Both the position numbers and the translations under genes were made by a program. Source: Dallia pectoralis (taxonomy: Eukaryota > Chordata > Actinopteri > Esociformes > Umbridae). Taken from it: a stretch of 64,000 nucleotides of DNA. Under the pieces are notes generated by a model. The model saw only the letters and a list, made by a program, of their open reading frames with translations, was not told the DNA's origin and did no database searches. Positions 49,341 to 62,200 of the stretch are shown here, in pieces. Positions within the stretch are counted from its first letter, which is position 1. Every line of letters begins with the position of its first letter. The stretch spans positions 17,374,705-17,438,704 of the forward strand of contig CM055728.1 of assembly GCA_029465975.1 (NCBI GenBank), read 5' to 3'.

Positions 49341-49939
49341 CATTTACCCTGAGACTATACAAGTGCCCTTTTACCCTGAGACTATACAAGTGCTCTTTTA
49401 CCCTGAGACTATACAAGTGCCCTTTTACCCTGAGACTATACAAGTGCCCTTTTACCCTGAGACTATACAAGTGCCCTTTGACCCTGAGACTATACAAGTG
49501 CCCTTTTACCCTGAGACTATACAAGTGCCCTTTTACCCTGAGACTATACAACTGCCCTTTTACCCTGAGACTATACAAGTGCCATTTTACCCTCAGACTA
49601 TACAAGTGCCCTTTTACCCTCAGACTATACAAGTGCCCTTTAACCCCAGACTGTACAAGTCCCCTTTAACCCTGAGACTATGCAAGTGCCCTTTCACCCT
49701 CAGACTTTACAAGTGCCCCTTGACCCTCAGACTATACAAGTGCCCTTTTACCCTCAGACTATACAAGTGCCCTTTTACCCTCAGACTATACAAGTGCCCT
49801 TTTCCTCTCAGACTATACAAGTGCCCTTTTCCTCTCAGACTATACAAGTGCCCTTTTACCCTCAGACTAAACAAGTGCCCTTTTCCTCTCAGACTATACA
49901 AGTGCCCTTTTAACCTCAGACTCTACAAGTGCCCTTTTT
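49341..49939. repeat. Minisatellite, 27-bp unit, about 22 copies
   Basis: Unit cccttttaccctgagactat plus acaagtg. The 5' half has tgagac and the 3' half tcagac, with ttcctctc variants near 49800-49900. Open frames on both strands are due to the 27-bp period. Confidence 0.95.
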
Positions 49940-51853
49940 GCCCATTGGTTTTCGGTGGCCATGTTCCATCTGCAAGACACGCAATATTTACTTAGCTGGG
50001 GGCAATAGGATACGTTAGACACAAAGGTTTTGTTATTGAGTTGAGGTTAAAGATATGGTTAGGTTTAGGGATGAGGACATTATTGTGTTACATTTTAGGT
50101 TCCCCCAGGAAACAAATCTTATATGGGCGTGTGTGTGTGTGTGTGTGTGCGCGTGTGACAAATATATGTTTTGGACCGCATGCAAATCGACCCTTTTGTA
50201 AGCTTGCTGGTTGACGTGTCATTTTACCTGTGAATTTCTGTTTGCCTGTGTTTGCCTGTGTTTGCATGTGGTTGCATGTGGTGTGTTTGTGTCTTAAGTT
50301 CTTCAGATGAAATTCTTGAGAAAGGTCAGTCTCTTCAGTTCCAATTTGAAACTGAAAAAAATGTTTTTATTAAAAACAGATGTTTAACTAATGAAAACTA
50401 TTGGACGAATAAAATGACAGTATGTGCCAAGTACAGTTGCAGGGTTGAACGTAAGTCCACTTATTGGCTTGTTGTGCGTAACATGAAGTGTCAATTGAAA
50501 CGACTGGGAAGTTTCCCTAAATGATAACAAAAATCCTCAGAAATGACCTTGTAAAAACCAACAGCATAGCAGGGATTGTGGAACATGGATACATTTTTGA
50601 TAATCGTGTTGGAAAAGTATGACCTGGCTAACATGTGGACTGTACTCACCCCGTCCACTGGATTGACGCACAGTACTATTTTACACTAAAGTGCGCACTG
50701 CATGTACCTGTCATGGTATTTGTGTAATGGCATAAAATGTAATTTTGTAATACACACAGCTAAAAAACTTTTACAATACATTGAAACTTGCACTGGCATT
50801 ACTGAATGATATTACTGCTGCTGCACCAAAATACAGGCTTTTTAATCCTTTTTTTGTTGGGAAAGAATAATGTGAGAGTTTAGGCGCTACAACAGACCTT
50901 TAAAAGTCAATACTGGTTTTAACTTAAAATATGAAAGGGCACACATGTTCAGGAAAAACCCAAATATATGGCCCTTTGAGAAGTTTAGGAGTGGGAGATT
51001 ATGCACCAGCTGGAGTTCCTTGTTCTTTTCCGAAGAACTGCTTTGCAGGGAGTGGCGGTTGGGAATTCTCATGAAGTGGTGTAGATACTGACTATTAAGC
51101 AATATGGCTTAAGGGTGTGTGGTATAGCTCAGCAATAAATCCTGGGGGGGGTGTATGGTAAGTATTAAGGCATGTGGTATAATACAAGCAAAAGAATAAA
51201 CACAACATTCAGTTGAATTAACATTCATATCAAATGACACTATATACAGCAAGGGTTTTTACAATGGATCTGCTGCGCTGTTCCCAATGCAGCTTGGTTA
51301 GTTGTGTGATTAAAGTGGCCATGTTTGTGACTCTTTTCCCTATTCTTTCAGCCATGGTGGAGAAGTTGAATAAACAATGTGAGATACAGTATCTTCTCGA
51401 GTACAGGGTACTAGTGGGTCAGCAGATGTTGAGCTGAGGTGGTTGTGGTAGCTACCAGGGGGTGAGGTGTTTTGTATGAAGAGAGGGTTTGTAAATCCAA
51501 GTGTAAAGGTCGCTGGTGACCAACCAGATGCCAGAATAAGGGAGCCAGAACATCTGGCCTTTAGGTGCACGAACCCCCAGCTTTATTTTGCACTATATAC
51601 CACGTCTTTGAGCCACTTGACATTAATTTAGGGAAGAAGCTTTGGTCAAAGTTACAAATGTTATAGAATGTTCAACACTGTCAACACAACAATAATAACA
51701 TGTATTTTTCGGATATTTGCCAAATATGATTATGATACAATTATACTTTTTAAGGAAACATCTTTTGGAAATGTTTTATTGCACATTGCACTTCTGTCAT
51801 TTGGCAAGAAGCCTGTCCATAGATATCTGTCTTCCATGTTGGAGTCGTCGTGT
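49940..51853. other. Intergenic, nothing recognised
   Basis: Contains a (GT)n tract at 50128-50156. No gene-like signal. Confidence 0.4.
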
Positions 51854-52234
51854 GCTTCAGATGGACTATCCCACGTAGGGCACTGTAAAGGGCTTCAGAT
51901 GGACTATCCCACGTAGGGCACTGTAAAGGGCTTCAGATGGACTATCCCACGTAGGGCACTGCAAAGGGCTTCAGATGGACTATCCCACATAGGGCACTGT
52001 AAAGGGCTTCAGATGGACTATCCCACGTAGGGCACTGCAAAGGGCTTCAGATGGACTATCCCACGTAGGGCACAGCAAAGGGCTTCAGATGGACTATCCC
52101 ACGTAGGGCACTGTAAAGGGCTTCAGATGGACTATCCCACGTAGGGCACTGCAAAGGGCTTCAGATGGACTATCCCACGTAGGGCACTGCAAAGGGCTTC
52201 AGATGGACTATCCCACGTAGGGCACTGTAAAGGG
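51854..52234. repeat. Minisatellite, ~38-bp unit, about 10 copies
   Basis: Unit gggcttcagatggactatcc plus cacgtagggcactgcaaa (or tgtaaa). Units are nearly identical apart from gca/gta and a cacat variant. Intergenic. Confidence 0.93.
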
Positions 52235-54284
52235 GTTTCACGGTCCACCTTCCAGTGAGGATGATTCTGTGTATCCTTTGGCACAATTTGCCACATCCCG
52301 TTTGAATAAAAAGTAACTGAAAGGTCTCTGAAAAACTGAAAGCTGTCGAGAAACAATGTGCGTGCCACATAGCTCTAAAATGCCTTTCACAACAAAGCTT
52401 TTGCATACATTTGGGATCCACCCCTGCACGTGTAGTTTTATTGAACGAGGAGAAGGACATCCGTTGGAAGAGAGAGGACGCGGCCCGCCCAAACCATGGA
52501 TGTTTACTTACCTTTGCGACCGGTGACGTCTCCAGAAACAACCAAGCTGAGGCAATAGTGTTCGTTCAAAACAAACTGTCCCTTACTAATGTAGCCTGCG
52601 AAAAGATTTGTTCTGCAATTGTGACTCAATCCGAAATACATATTCGTCCCCATTCATGTTAACATCGCTGAGGAGAAAATTAGTCATTGACTCTGCGTCC
52701 ATGCAAATGCAACACCCATATTTGACTCCCATTGTAAAGTAGGTTTGCATGATTTTGCCTTCCTACGTTTAGGGAATGAGTAGTCTACTTGATAGAGTCC
52801 TATCACGCAAGAGCAGCACGTCATGCGACAAGACAAAATACATAGCAAGGTTAAAGGTTTAATCTAAGATTCTTATTATATTTGACACAAAGAATATATC
52901 AAATTATGATATTATATTATATGATTTTCAATGCAGCCACCCACATGTCAATAAGAGTGCAAACCCAGATTCTTAAAATGTGCATATTATAGTCTTAAAA
53001 AGTACTTTGTGGGTTAGTTGACATCTATGCCGCGTCTATTACAGGCAAGATTTTCCAGGTAGCTGATGCACACATATAAAATTGGACTTATGTGGAGAAA
53101 TGTATCCCCTGGGTTTGATCAGTGCAATTGCTTTGAAGCTGTGATACAGTCATCTTTCTGGGAGTAGTAAACGTGAAATATATTGCATAAACCAATCAGA
53201 TGAAGTGAGTTAGGGGTAGGCATCGGATTCCAGGGATTCTAGGGAGAATGGATGGGGCAGTTAGCCAAGCTGGGACCTTAGTACTTAGTACAAGCAAATC
53301 AAGTGAATCAGGTTTTAGGAGTTGCAGTTCGCCAAAGTTGTTACTTCCCTGGGTTTTAACAGGGGAAAACGGGTCACATGATTGTCGCTCAACTTTTGAC
53401 CAGGTAGGTTTCAACTGTATTTCCTAGAAAGCGTTCCAGAGCATGTTAAAGGCCCCAACCATCTGTCATTACATATTGTCTAGTTAAAGATCTCAAAAAT
53501 GTAAGGGCTGAGTGATAGAATCAACTGTTGAATTCTCAGCGTTTGAAACCAAATAGGTGGTGACATGCAACTCTGTGAACGTGATCATTTTAGTTTCAGC
53601 ATCACAAGGCTAAGTGGTTTATCAGCTCAACATTGCTGCCCGGCAGGACAACCGTCTTATGTAGCAATATCAGAAATTCACCAAAAATGTCACCTACGTT
53701 TGTACATTTTAATTCAGTCCGTCAGACTAATGTGCTGCAACACTTTCCAGTCAGTGCCGACATAACTGACATAGGACTGTATCAAGCCCACCTAGGCCAG
53801 CTGAACTGGTTTAATATAATCAAGTCAGCCTCATGAAGTACAGCGTCTCTCCCAGGCTGACTTTATAGTTATTTTCAAACAGCTGTTACACAAAAAGGGA
53901 GTTATTAGAGTCGTTTTGACTTTATTGCATGGAGAATTCTGCCACTGGCCCTTTCCCCTCTGAGATTCTGGATTGTTGATATATCCCACAGATATTTCAT
54001 GAAGAAAACTAAAAGAACAAAGGCCAGGGCGGGGTGTGGGAACCCTTTTGTTCACTGTGTTAGGCCTTTTAACACCATCCCCAGTTAGACTCGCATGGAA
54101 CTTGAATGGGAAGAATATCGAGAAACAATTGGAAGAATGTTTATACAGGAACGTTTTGTACCGTGACCCAAATGAACAATACCTTACACCTGGCACAGCA
54201 GACCAAAAAGTGTGTGTTCTACCCTGTTAAAGGAATCCCTCCTGAAGTAAAACAAGTGGGTCAGAAATAACAGTTAAAAAAATA
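52235..54284. other. Intergenic, no gene recognised
   Basis: Only short open frames without recognisable similarity. The pim transcript probably ends in or just right of this stretch. Confidence 0.4.
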
Positions 54285-54290
54285 TTTATT
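54285..54290 (-). terminator. Putative pim poly(A) signal (AATAAA)
   Basis: tttatt on the + strand, about 1.07 kb after the pim stop codon. It would give a roughly 1.1-kb AT-rich 3' UTR with several ATTTA motifs, typical of unstable pim mRNAs. Other hexamers exist nearer, so this is a guess. Confidence 0.35.
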
Positions 54291-55360
54291 GAAATCGTAT
54301 AAAAAATATTTAAACATAATTTACAAGTGTCATTCCGATGTAGGAAATAATTCCACGCTGCAATCATGCAACTATGTATTGATGTATGCAGTACAGTCAG
54401 ACAGCAGGAGACTTTCAACAATACATACATTGAAATGGAAGTGCTTTGAAGGTTATTTACACAAATATATACATCTGCTCATTGGATTACACCATAAATA
54501 TGGTCAAAATGTTTAAATAAATCAATGAGCCCTTATAACAGTGGAATGAAATATTCAGCCAAAATTATAAATAAATAAATAACTCAACATAGCGAGTGTG
54601 AGCAAATCAAAAATAAATATTATTTGGAATGGCATTATTCCTAGCCAGTAAGTTGAAAGACACATAAACATTTTCTATTTCAGTATGGTGTTTTGCATTG
54701 CTGTTTGTATTCAGGTCAGGAAAAAGGATTTGTGTGTAGAGGATTTATGAGGTGGTTGAGTGCAAAAAAAATGACGCAAGTCCGCCATTTATGTTTGCAC
54801 AGGTTTGTGTACCGAGGTTGTCTGGTTGCTTTTGACATTTAAATATGGCATAGGCTTTACTGATCTAGGCCTATGAGAGAAAGACAGAACATAAAGTATT
54901 TGAAATGTGTTTTTTTATGCATGTTGGCTTCATGAAATTCAAGTATTTCCAGGGTCCCCAACAATCTGGCTCACACTAAAGGCACTTCCATTAGCTCCTC
55001 TGTGCTCCTCTCAGGAGTAAAGCAGGTCAAGCAGTCTGGGGTAGGTGGCTCGTAACTGGCTAGTCAAGCAAAACTGTCCACTTGTTCAGTCCTTCAGCAG
55101 AACCCTCACATGAGTAGGTCTGGATATGGTCCCTACTGGTGTGTGCACACCTCAACCAAATATCAAGTCCTCCTCAGGGGCTGGAATAGCTTTTGCTAAG
55201 GACGTTGGGTTTTCGTGACATCCAAAAGGCCAGTTAACAGTGTTTGGGGTCTGTCCACAAGAGCGGGTTCAACAGAAATGGGTAACTTCCATCTGTATAG
55301 TCCATATTGTCTCCAGTGTACAGCCCGGCCACTCCTCTGTGATTACTAGCAGTAGGTCAG

Positions 55361-57325
55361 TCATTGGGCTACCATGGCGGTGAAGGCAGCAGGCTCGTGG
55401 CTGATGCTGTGGAGTCTGATCTCCGCTTTCTGTTCGGCCGGGGACATCGTGCTCTTCATCCACGAGTGATTGATGATGTCCTCAAACGACGGCCGCTCAG
55501 CGGGCCTCAGGGACAGGCACCACTTGATCAACTGCTGGCACTCTGGAAGAAGAGAGGAATAGAGGGTGAGTCGGTGCCGAGACTGGAAACAATGAGTAAG
55601 TATTCAGCTTGTGCCATTCATTTGGTGTGAGGAGGTCTAGTTCAACCTGTGGGCTCACCTGTAGATATTCTTCGTCTGAACAGCACCTGGCCTCGAACTA
55701 TTTCCTCATCCTGCTCAAAGGGAATATCTCCACACACCATGTCATACAGCAGGACACCCAACGACCAAACGGTGGCAGATCGCCCATGATACCGGTGGTA
55801 CTTGATCCATTCAGGTGGACTATACACTCTAGTGCCTGTAAAAATAAAAATAAGAATAATGGTTAGAATCATTTTTATGCTTTGTTCCTTCATAGAAACA
55901 CATGAACATGTTAGAATTACTGAAAAACAACAGTACATGTTGGTGGGACTGCATATGCGCAAAAGGAAACTGACACGTGACAATGTTTACAAACATTGTG
56001 TTGTAAAAATGCGCTCTCCTTCCGCAGGGGGGCGCCAACACAACGGCATAAATCCGCCAAAATTACTACATTCATATAATCACTTCGTACCGTCAAAGTC
56101 CGTGTAAACAGTGTCTCTGAGCAATGCCCCGGATCCGAAGTCGATGAGCTTCATTTCGCTTGTCCGAAGATCAATGAGGATATTTTCATCCTTGATGTCC
56201 CTGTGTACAACGCCGCAGCTGTGGCAGTGTCGAACAGCTTCAAGGACCTGGCGGAAAAAGTTCTTTGCCTGCTCCTCCGGTAGGGCACCTCTCTCCGTGA
56301 TGAAGTCGAACAGGTCCTTGACGCTCTCCGGCCGCTCCATGACGATAATAAAGCTGTCCGGTCGCTCGTACCAGTCCAGCATCTTTATCACCCCCCTGGC
56401 TCCATGTCCGACCTTTTTCAGAAGTACAATCTCCATTGGGACACGAGACCCGTTTGGCTGAAAACAATAGATTCTAATGTTAAATTCGAGGCATCTACAG
56501 GTTATTCAGAACAAAATACTGTTAATTTGATTGTGAAAAATTCAGGAAAACATCAAAACGTTTCCTTACCAGCTCTCCCCACTCCGACACCCGATCCTTG
56601 GCTACATGTTTAACCGCAACCTGTGTTTCAAGAAAATAAGCAATCAAATAAGTAGGGGGGCAAACATGGATTTGTCGACCTATAATAACATTGAATTAAA
56701 AATGCAAGGTAGATTTATGAAACACCCACCAGCGCTCCATCTGAATTCCTAGTTCCGGAATACACCGTCCCAAAGCCGCCACTTCCCAGAACAGAGCCGA
56801 CCTGGTAGAGCTTCTCAAACGGCTCCTTCTCCTTTCCTACACACACACACATACGGAATAAGCAATGGATTAATAAAAATGCCACATTGTGCTACAAAAT
56901 GTTACTAAATATACACATATATTAACAATGCTTTAATAGTAAAAACGCATTGTATGTATATACCCATCTAGGCGTGTTAAACCTCCATATTTATATATCC
57001 ATCTAGGCGGGCTATAGAGGCAGAGGCAACATGGTTAAACCTCGATATTTATATATCCATTTAAGCGTGTTAAACCTCGATATTTATATATCCATTTATG
57101 CGTGTTAAACCTCCATATTTATATACCCATCTAGTCGTGTTAAACACCCACATTTATATATCCATCTACGCGTGCTATAGTGGCAGAGGCTCCAGCTAAC
57201 ATGGTTAATCCTCCATAACAACACAAGCGTCATCGTGCCTCACCTTGGTGAACCTGAAGCTGGATTTTCGCCGGCATATCAACGGTGGAGATGTGGGCGA
57301 ACGAGTTCAACTTCGACAGCAGCAT
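55361..57325 (-). CDS. Pim-family serine/threonine kinase, complete, 6 exons, 321 aa
   Basis: Constitutively active, cytokine-induced survival kinase of the PIM family. Exons (5' to 3'): 57325-57244, 56836-56730, 56620-56570, 56457-56091, 55835-55659, 55542-55361; total 966 nt in phase, the six-exon layout of PIM1/PIM3. N-terminus MLLSKLNSFAHIS; YQVGSVLGSGGFGTVYSG (Gly loop); AVKHV (ATP-binding Lys); ERPESVKDLFDFITERG (hinge with the PIM-specific proline); VVHRDIKDENILID (catalytic loop); LIDFGSGALL (DFG); TVYTDFDGTRVYSPPEWI (activation loop); VWSLGVLLYDMVCGDIPFEQDEEI. The C-terminus is AEIRLHSISHEPAAFTAMVAQ. Residues such as SCGVVHRDIK and LFRRRIS lean towards pim3, while the tail resembles pim1/pim2, so the paralogue is left open. 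All catalytic residues are present. Confidence 0.95.
56961..57182. repeat. Degenerate ~35-60-bp tandem repeat, pim intron 1
   Basis: gtgttaaacctccatattta followed by tatatccatctaggc recurs about five times with substitutions; one copy has a ggcagaggcaacatggt insertion that also recurs near 57180. It starts about 60 bp from the exon 1 donor. Confidence 0.85.
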
Positions 57326-57659
57326 TTCTTCTGTAATCGACACAATTGGGAGACGTACTGCCCAGATATTCCCTTTAGTCCACAGTCGGCCGCGTGATCC
57401 ACGTCGTCGTCGTAGAATAAATAGCCGGAGGAACCCTCTGTCATCCGGATCTCACAGAGACTCGTGTGTGGTCCTGGAACATAAACGCATCCGTATATCC
57501 AATGGAAATATCGATTCGGATAACTATACAAATCGATAACGGACACGCCGTACAATGACTCGCGAACAATAGGCTCGGTTAAACAATTCGTTAAATTAAA
57601 AGATAAACAGATACTAAAGCGTCTCGTCGCTAAGACACCGGCTCTTTGGATGTGGGTAA

Positions 57660-57790
57660 GGGCAGCGGAAGGACAAATATATGGCTATAGTAAATGGGTG
57701 TAACTGAAATGGCGCTCGTCACGTTTGTCTCCGCCCACCTCGGTTTTTGACCAATGTGCACGACTGAACAGCACGTCAATCACAGAATTA
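57660..57790 (-). promoter_or_regulatory. Probable pim promoter region
   Basis: About 340-460 bp upstream of the pim ATG, the - strand has a GC box (GGGCGGAG, complement at about 57730-57737), an ATTGG/CCAAT box at 57751-57755 and a TATA-like CATATATTTG at about 57676-57685 in promoter order. A TTCTAAAGAA STAT-like palindrome lies further out at about 57880. Motif-based only. Confidence 0.4.
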
Positions 57791-58700
57791 AAAGAAAGAA
57801 AAGAACGGCGTAACCGGCTAGACTAGACGTGGCGGGAATTAAAACGCGCCAAAAAAGGCTGATTTTTTTTACTGCAGTTTCTAAAGAAAGTGCAAATTAG
57901 AGATATGGGTGGAGCCTGTTGCCCCCTATGCTCTTGTGTTTGCATATGATAGATACAGATTGCAAGATATTTTGTAAGAACATCATAATAAATAAAATAA
58001 TTCGCGTTTTTAATGATTGCATTTAACACGCATGCTATTTAATAGTTGATTTCACCTATCATGCATTATTGATTTTAAAATGCAATATTAATGTTATACC
58101 TATACTGCAACATCTTTATAGATATTCTTCGCATCTAACCAAACATGTATAAAATGTGGGCAATTAATGAGATCTTGCTTATTGTTGCATATGTTCAACG
58201 GCAGGACTACCCGTTTGGAATTAGTTCATGAAGAACGTCCATGATTAACTGGGCAAACAATAGTAGTCTACTACTGCTATTCACAACAAAAGCACTCGCT
58301 ATGTAAAATAGCTGCATACCGTGCATTCTTTCAAATTGGGTGGCCACGTTTTAGTCTTCGCAGGATGTGGGAAACATGAGATCAAAGACATCCATTTACC
58401 CCCCCTTCAGAAGGCCTGTCTCCCTGCCTCTCTCCCTTTGTCTCTGAGTTACGGTTTGTTTAGCTATTCATGTTCATGGTTGCTATGCTCTCAAGTTTTT
58501 AGATACGAATGTTTATCAACAGAGATATGGAAAAAAATGTTTCTCTAATCCAATCATTTGATGGACATCATTATTAGCAAACAGCCCACAATCGGAAAAA
58601 ATATAAAAATATGCTCGCTATATAAAGTTCTCCAAAAAGCAATATACTTTATACATGTTTTTAATTTCGTTAAACATGTTTCTTATGATATATTTATGAA
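57791..58700. other. Upstream of pim, nothing recognised
   Basis: AT-rich DNA without gene-like signal. Confidence 0.4.
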
Positions 58701-58930
58701 TTCAGTATCAATCAGTCACATTTATTTAGTAAATCCATTTATACATCTGCAATTGTCACAAAGTGCTTTTGCAAACATCCAGCCAGCCTGAAACCCCAAA
58801 AAGCATGCATCAACAATGTTGATGACCAGTGGCTAGGAAAAATTCCTGAAAGAGTCAAATTCAGGAAAAAAACATAGAAGAACCAGGCTCTAATGTGTGG
58901 TCAGTCCTTTTCATGGACCTGCTGTTTGAA
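58701..58930. mobile_element. Dispersed fish repeat (cacatttattta ... gaaccaggctc type)
   Basis: Ordered blocks cacatttatttagtaaatcc, tgtcacaaagtgcttttgca, cagccagcctgaaaccccaa, gaccagtggctaggaaaaat and agaaccaggctc ... gtcagtcctttt match a high-copy repeat widespread in teleosts, notably salmonids and pikes. Orientation + as written; class not assigned. Confidence 0.6.
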
Positions 58931-59167
58931 CCTTTAATAGTATAGACAATGATGCACGTGTGTTAGTCAAATGTATTTACATGTGTATTGCGTGTTGCAA
59001 CTATGGGTCAGAACAAATTCCTTGTGTGTGTAAACAGACCTGGCAAATAAACCTGAATCTGAAATCATCTAAGTCAGAAGCATGACCAGTTGGACAGGGC
59101 CAATGCATAGTGGCATCTGGAGCTGTCTGGTATCTTCTGGGCCTGCAACCCAATCAGGAGGGTGGAG

Positions 59168-59285
59168 TGTACCAGTTAAAGGTTTGGACACGCCTATATA
59201 TTCATTGATATTTCCACATGATTTCCGGGAATCATGCTATGAACAAAAACACGCTAAACAAATAAAAATGAATACATAATATCAA
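59168..59285. mobile_element. Possible Tc1-like terminal fragment
   Basis: gttaaaggtttggacacgcc followed by tatatattcattgat resembles the end of another common fish Tc1 family (aaaagtttggacacacctac type). Short and diverged. Confidence 0.4.
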
Positions 59286-62200
59286 TAACTAGCAAAGCAA
59301 CCCCACACAAACATTTGGTGAGAAACACACGGCTTCATCAATTCCACAGTGTCCACATCCCAGAATGCAATAAACCTGGGGCACAATCATATTGTCTGCA
59401 ATCATCAAGGTGGCACTGACTGGCAGGTTCCAGTTCAAACTCTCCAACATTCATAGACTAACAGAATGCCTAATAAGTGGAACATGTCCTAAATCAGGAA
59501 CCTCCCGAGTCTACGCAACTATTACTCACCTGCAACGGATCCAGAGCTCCACAGCCTCCCTGGGGGGTTGATCTTTGAAAGTTCTCCCATCTCACCTTGA
59601 TCCTCGACTCACCTGATTGGCTTACGGGACCGTGATGCTTGCCAACAGAGGCTCAAGGGGCCTCTTCAGGATGTGGTCCAACCCAACAACATACATGCTC
59701 TGGTTTCTTGTCCATCCGACCCTTATGCAAGAGCAGATCCCACTAAGTCCAGTCAAAGCCCTTCTCTGTCCTCGCACCCCACCGGTGTAATCACAGCCTC
59801 CCGTTGAAGCTGGGACAGCACAGTCCGGGTTCATCTTTCCTGAAAGCCGACCGTTTCAGATTATATCTAAAATAACCCCACAGCTTGTTGTGAATAATTG
59901 CTTTCACTTTATATGTGTAGAAGCATGAGCAGGGTGTGAAAACACTCTTGCAGGAAGGCAAGGCAAGTGTAAAAACTGCATTTCTCATGCACTGATGAGC
60001 AAAGCTCAAGTGACAGCAAGAAATGAGCTGCTCATTTTTTAAAAGCAGTTATTTCTTTTTATTATCTGCTTTTGAAAGCATGCTTGAGATGCCACTTCCA
60101 CATCATAAACCTGTTCTGAAAATTTCCCTGACAGTGACAGCTTTCCATTGGTCTATCAGCGCTTGAAACTTTACAATAGGTTTAGTTCAATAAAAATAAA
60201 GAAAATGAACGCAAAACAGACTGTCTAACACTTTACTTGTTTCACCCTTTAAATGTTTGTGTGTGTGTGTGAGATAGAGAATATTTCTCATGTATTTTGA
60301 CTTCTTAGGAAATTTCCTCTTTTTGAAATGGATGACGCAACCCTTCCAAATAGTCAACAAGTCACCATGAGCCCAGAAAAATAACGTTCTGCCCTGCCAC
60401 CTTACCCTCTGAAAATCTCATGACATTTTCTGCATGACACAAACAAAAATATAAACATTAACTTTGTGAAAACTGTTGTTTTTACTGTACACTTCTTCAT
60501 ATTGTACTTTTCTTTTTAAAACATAAAAAAATTGCTTGCCTTAACCCGCGTTTTTTTAACCATTTTTGTGATTTTCCAATTACTGATGAACTTTAACCTT
60601 TACGGTATCAAGTGATCGATTTGTTGTCTGAGGTCTATAATCTGGTCTATGCAGGGACTAGAGTTTGACAGGACTAGAATCAAATATTTAGAAATCAATT
60701 CCTGGCATTGTCGAGGACATACACACTGTTGAATTATATTATATACTGAATATGTTCTTTTGAGAAATCGAATAAAATCATGCTTCATGCAACTGTAGGA
60801 TTAATTACAAATTTCTAATTTACTGAAAGTCCATGCAAGCTAACGTGTTCATTATCGCAGTTATTATTCATAGACCGGAAAAGTCAAGGGTTCGTCAGAC
60901 CAAATGTTTTGTATAAACCAAATGTGATCTCTATTCCATTTAACAAATGCCCTATAAATACACCTGTATACAGCTTTGTTTACCCTGGCCAGAGGGGAAG
61001 GGCATGTTGTTAGCTTGCCTGTGCCCAACTGCTGTTGTTTGTAGCTCAGTTGACCAGACTGACACATCATCTTGTTTGCACTTAAACACAGCATGTCATG
61101 AAAATAACTTTTGCCTTTGTTATTCGGAAGTTCTGTGTCATCGTGATCTTGCCGCATAAAAAGGCCATCAGGGTGTGTCCAGGCGTACCTGTAATATCTT
61201 ATGATCACCGAGGATATACACAGAGCCTGCTACATCGCTCCAACAGGAAGGACAGACAAAACGTGCAGAAATGAAGATCATGAATATCATAACAAGAATA
61301 TGTATACATCGTTTTAAATGTTCATATATTCATTTAAACTTGATTTATATTGCTGTGGCACTTCACCTTATTAAAAAGTGCAATTTCTTATTTGTCACAT
61401 TTTACAGCGGCCCGGTTGAGTAGGAATTATGTTCAACTCTAAGCAAAACTTTCAGGACCCTTTTGTCTATAAAAGTGAAGATTGTAGAGAAGCTTTTTTT
61501 AGCTACTCTTGGATGGTGAAAAACTCTGTAGGTTGGAGCCTTTTCTCTTAAATGACAAGATGATGTGAATCCTATGATTTGTGAGTAGTAGAGAGAACAC
61601 AGGTGTCTATAATGTCATCTGTGGCATGTTGTGTATTGACAGAGAACACCCTATATTTAAGGCTAGTTCATAAAAGCACCCCTGTGTATCAGCAACAGTT
61701 ACTCAGAAAACTAAGCCTGCATGTGTCCAGTATCTTTTATTGGGTTAAAGAAAAACCTTGCAGTAGTACTGTGTGTAAAAAAAGATCAGATATCAGTTAT
61801 ATTGGGACTCATAAATTGTTTCTACTTACTTACGTACTGAACAAAATACATACCCAATGTTGCTTTTCTGTAATTCTTAAACTCACATATGTTTTTTGTG
61901 AGTATGCTCACCAAAACTACTAAGGTTATATTTAGCTTGAAGTGTGTAGCCTTCAGTCACAGGACCAGGAAGGCACTAGCCCCCCCAGCCCACCCCTGCA
62001 TGCACTGCCTTAAACATACACTTCCTTAAGCATCTGTTCCCTAAAAATACCTCACAATCAGAAGGTGAGTAAAACATACCTTTTAACCCGAACTGTGCTC
62101 TCAGGTATCTTGCCTTTTTTGGTTAAAGTTTAAAAATGCATTGGCCAAAGGGGCCATGTGAAAGACTAATGGATCAAAGCCTAGGTGAATGTGGGAAAGG

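Noticed and set aside
49297..49995. Open frames of 210 codons (PFYPETIQV repeats) on + and matching frames on -
   Set aside because: Caused by the 27-bp period of the array; no unique protein segment.
52132..52662. Open frames of 78-123 codons on both strands near the 38-bp array
   Set aside because: Part repeat, part unrecognised sequence, with no domain, splice support or known similarity.
59622..60009. Short minus-strand frames (MNPDCAVPASTGG... and neighbours)
   Set aside because: No recognisable domain or splice structure; left as unassigned intergenic DNA.
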